Source: PVC group bacterium
GTDB lineage: Bacteria > Verrucomicrobiota > Kiritimatiellia > SS1-B-03-39 > PXDE01
Direction: 5' to 3'
Length of the DNA: 13,788 bases
Assembly (NCBI GenBank): GCA_003566475.1
Contig: PXDE01000104.1
Location: 1-13,788, forward strand
Below, in pieces: positions 12,873 to 13,788 of this stretch. The stretch's first letter is position 1. Each line of letters starts with the position of its first letter. A program made the translations under genes and the position numbers. A model generated the notes under the pieces. That model was not told where the DNA came from, made no database searches, and worked only from the letters and a program-made list of their open reading frames with translations.

Positions 12873-12928
12873 CACATCCCACATCTCACAACCCACAGCG
12901 CGCTCGCCGTCTCTCCCCTCATCCGGCT
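12873..12928 (+). repeat. Composite dispersed repeat, copy B
   Basis: CACATCCCACATCT, then CACAACCCAC, then the 20-bp block at 12909-12928 that is identical to 12216-12235. Here the first two blocks are only 4 bp apart, against 37 bp in copy A. A diverged relative appears at 2253-2263 with 2338-2353 in the first spacer. Confidence 0.65.
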
Positions 12929-12951
12929 GAACCCCGCCGCGGCGGGGTTCA
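12928..12951. repeat. 24-bp perfect palindrome
   Basis: The sequence from TGAACCCCGCCG to its exact reverse complement has no mismatch and no central spacer. It lies about 55 bp upstream of the candidate floA -35 box. It shares GAACCCC/GGGGTTC ends with 1948-1964. It may be an extruding repeat or a regulator site. Confidence 0.7.
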
Positions 12952-13005
12952 AGAGGCGGCGACGGACCTCTGCCCCCCCATGCCCGCACGCATCGTTTCC
13001 AGGCA

Positions 13006-13034
13006 TTGACCCGCCATGCGCATGCGGGCATAGT
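13006..13034 (+). promoter_or_regulatory. Candidate sigma-70 promoter of floA
   Basis: TTGACC (13006-13011, 5 of 6 consensus bases) and CATAGT (13029-13034, 4 of 6) are exactly 17 bp apart, about 60 bp before the ATG. The spacer holds the palindrome CATGCGCATG (13015-13024). ATGCCCGCA (12980-12988) and TGCGGGCAT (13023-13031) form an inverted repeat overlapping the -10 box, a possible operator. Confidence 0.5.
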
Positions 13035-13093
13035 ACCGCCATCGGGGCGGGTATGCCCCGCAACAGCCGACACCACCAACAGGGAATCAGGTC

Positions 13094-13788
13094 ATGGAAG
13101 TCATTCTCACCATCGCTGCCATTATCGGTCTGATCATCGCCCTCATCGTCGTGGGCATGGCCTTGTCGGTCATCACGGTTTGGGTGCGCGCCTTCGTGTC
13201 CAACGCCCGGGTCTCCCTGATGTCGCTGGTGGCCATGAAGCTCCGCAACGTGCCGCCGAAACTGGTGGTGAACGCGCGGATCCAGGCGGTGAAGGCCGGT
13301 CTCGACATCACCACCAACAAGATCGAGGCCCACTACATGGCCCGGGGCAACGTGATGAACGTGGTCCAGGCCCTGATCGCCGCCGACAAAGCCAGCATCG
13401 AACTCTCGTTCCAGCGCGCCGCCGCCATCGACCTGGCCGGCCGCGACGTGTACGACGCGGTGCGGACCAGCGTCTATCCCAAGGTGATCGACTGCCCCGA
13501 CCCCTCCAAGGGCACCAACATGCTCGACGCGGTGGCCAAGGACGGCATCCGCCTGCTGGTGAAGGCGCGGGTCACGGTGCGGGCCAACCTCGACCGGCTG
13601 GTCGGCGGCGCCACCGAGGACACCATCGTGGCCCGCGTCGGCGAAGGCATGGTGACCACCATCGGCTCCTCGGAGAACCACAAGAAGGTTCTCGAAAACC
13701 CGGACATGATTTCCCGCGTCGTATTGCAACGCGGGCTGGACGCCGGCACCGCTTTCGAAATCCTGTCCATTGACATCGCGGACGTGGA
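13094..13788 (+). CDS. floA: Flotillin-like protein FloA, 3' end cut by the window edge
   Basis: The first 231 residues of a FloA-type SPFH protein that scaffolds functional membrane microdomains on the inner face of the cytoplasmic membrane. A hydrophobic membrane-anchor hairpin occupies about residues 4-29 (VILTIAAIIGLIIALIVVGM). The FloA family stretch follows: MSLVAMKLRNVPPKLVV (43-59), ARIQAVKAGLDIT, EAHYMARGNVMNVVQALIAADKA, DLAGRDVYDAVRTSV and the SPFH strand LLVKARVTVRANLDRLVGGATEDTI. FloA proteins run about 320-340 residues, so roughly 100 C-terminal residues lie beyond the edge. The ATG at 13094 has AGGGA at 13081-13085 with 8-nt spacing. It is the usual partner of NfeD proteins, but here it has its own promoter and lies about 4 kb from the nfeD operon. 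Confidence 0.94.
   Translation, partial: MEVILTIAAIIGLIIALIVVGMALSVITVWVRAFVSNARVSLMSLVAMKLRNVPPKLVVNARIQAVKAGLDITTNKIEAHYMARGNVMNVVQALIAADKASIELSFQRAAAIDLAGRDVYDAVRTSVYPKVIDCPDPSKGTNMLDAVAKDGIRLLVKARVTVRANLDRLVGGATEDTIVARVGEGMVTTIGSSENHKKVLENPDMISRVVLQRGLDAGTAFEILSIDIADV

Larger units (their letters stand above)
11898..13093. other. Gene-free, hairpin-rich intergenic region upstream of rlmI and floA
   Basis: A 1.2-kb divergent spacer between rlmI (minus) and floA (plus). Open frames occur in it on both strands, but they mirror palindromes and lack domains and start signals, so I call no protein. It holds two GGCACGGGGG hairpins, two copies of a composite repeat, a 70-base stem-loop, a GGTCCACG hairpin, a 24-bp palindrome and the putative floA promoter, each listed separately. 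Small perfect palindromes also occur at 12780-12789 (GACCATGGTC) and 12803-12812 (GTTCATGAAC). No tRNA or other standard RNA gene was seen. Confidence 0.75.

Noticed and set aside
12422..13009. Small protein genes in the rlmI-floA spacer
   Set aside because: Frames are Arg/Pro-rich, run across perfect palindromes on both strands, and have no ribosome-binding site or recognisable domain.

Overview
The window is a strongly GC-rich stretch of bacterial chromosome. It most likely comes from the PVC group (Verrucomicrobiota, Kiritimatiellota or relatives). Four things point there: a secreted protein ending in an SLA1-homology-1-like (SHD1) domain, a REP-associated tyrosine transposase (RAYT) of the type with a 'QRFTQWYNRR' block and a long C-terminal extension, two long NfeD-family genes leading towards a floA-type flotillin, and spacers full of short palindromic repeats. 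The phylum call is inference from family knowledge; no rRNA is present.

Layout from left to right. (1) 44-1546: asparaginyl-tRNA synthetase, complete. (2) 1547-2404: a gene-free spacer built of hairpin repeats, including an inverted pair of 34-bp elements and a 41-bp-arm inverted repeat. (3) 2405-4867: a large exported protein of unknown function with beta-propeller-like repeats and a C-terminal SHD1-like domain. It is convergent with a two-gene minus-strand unit. (4) 5985-4880 (minus): a tiny membrane protein with four cysteines, resembling NqrM/DUF539, followed 5 nt later by a lipoprotein carrying a 2-keto-4-pentenoate-hydratase-like (MhpD/FAH) domain. (5) 6088-9139: three plus-strand genes joined by ATGA overlaps: long NfeD (ClpP-class protease plus membrane plus OB domain), short NfeD, and an exported bactofilin-like repeat protein with a multi-pass membrane C-terminus. 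(6) 9136-10706: a RAYT gene flanked by oppositely oriented clusters of GGGACAGGCC repeats, plus a 4-unit 21-bp tandem palindrome array. (7) 11897-10713 (minus): RlmI-type 23S rRNA m5C methyltransferase. (8) 11898-13093: a 1.2-kb gene-free, repeat-rich spacer with several long perfect or near-perfect hairpins. (9) 13094 to the window end: floA (flotillin-like), truncated by the window edge, behind a plausible sigma-70 promoter.

How the genes fit together. The long NfeD, short NfeD and FloA are classic partners in membrane-microdomain organisation. Here the NfeD operon also holds a bactofilin-like membrane protein, and floA is separated from it by the RAYT/REP island and rlmI. The RAYT and its repeats form a self-contained element. 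The REP clusters sit directly at the 3' ends of the two convergent flanking genes, and a copy of the repeat core lies inside the RAYT reading frame. AsnRS and RlmI are ordinary translation-related housekeeping genes. The less ordinary parts are the RAYT-REP island, the interleaved repeat families, the exported hydratase-like lipoprotein and the three-gene NfeD/bactofilin-like operon.
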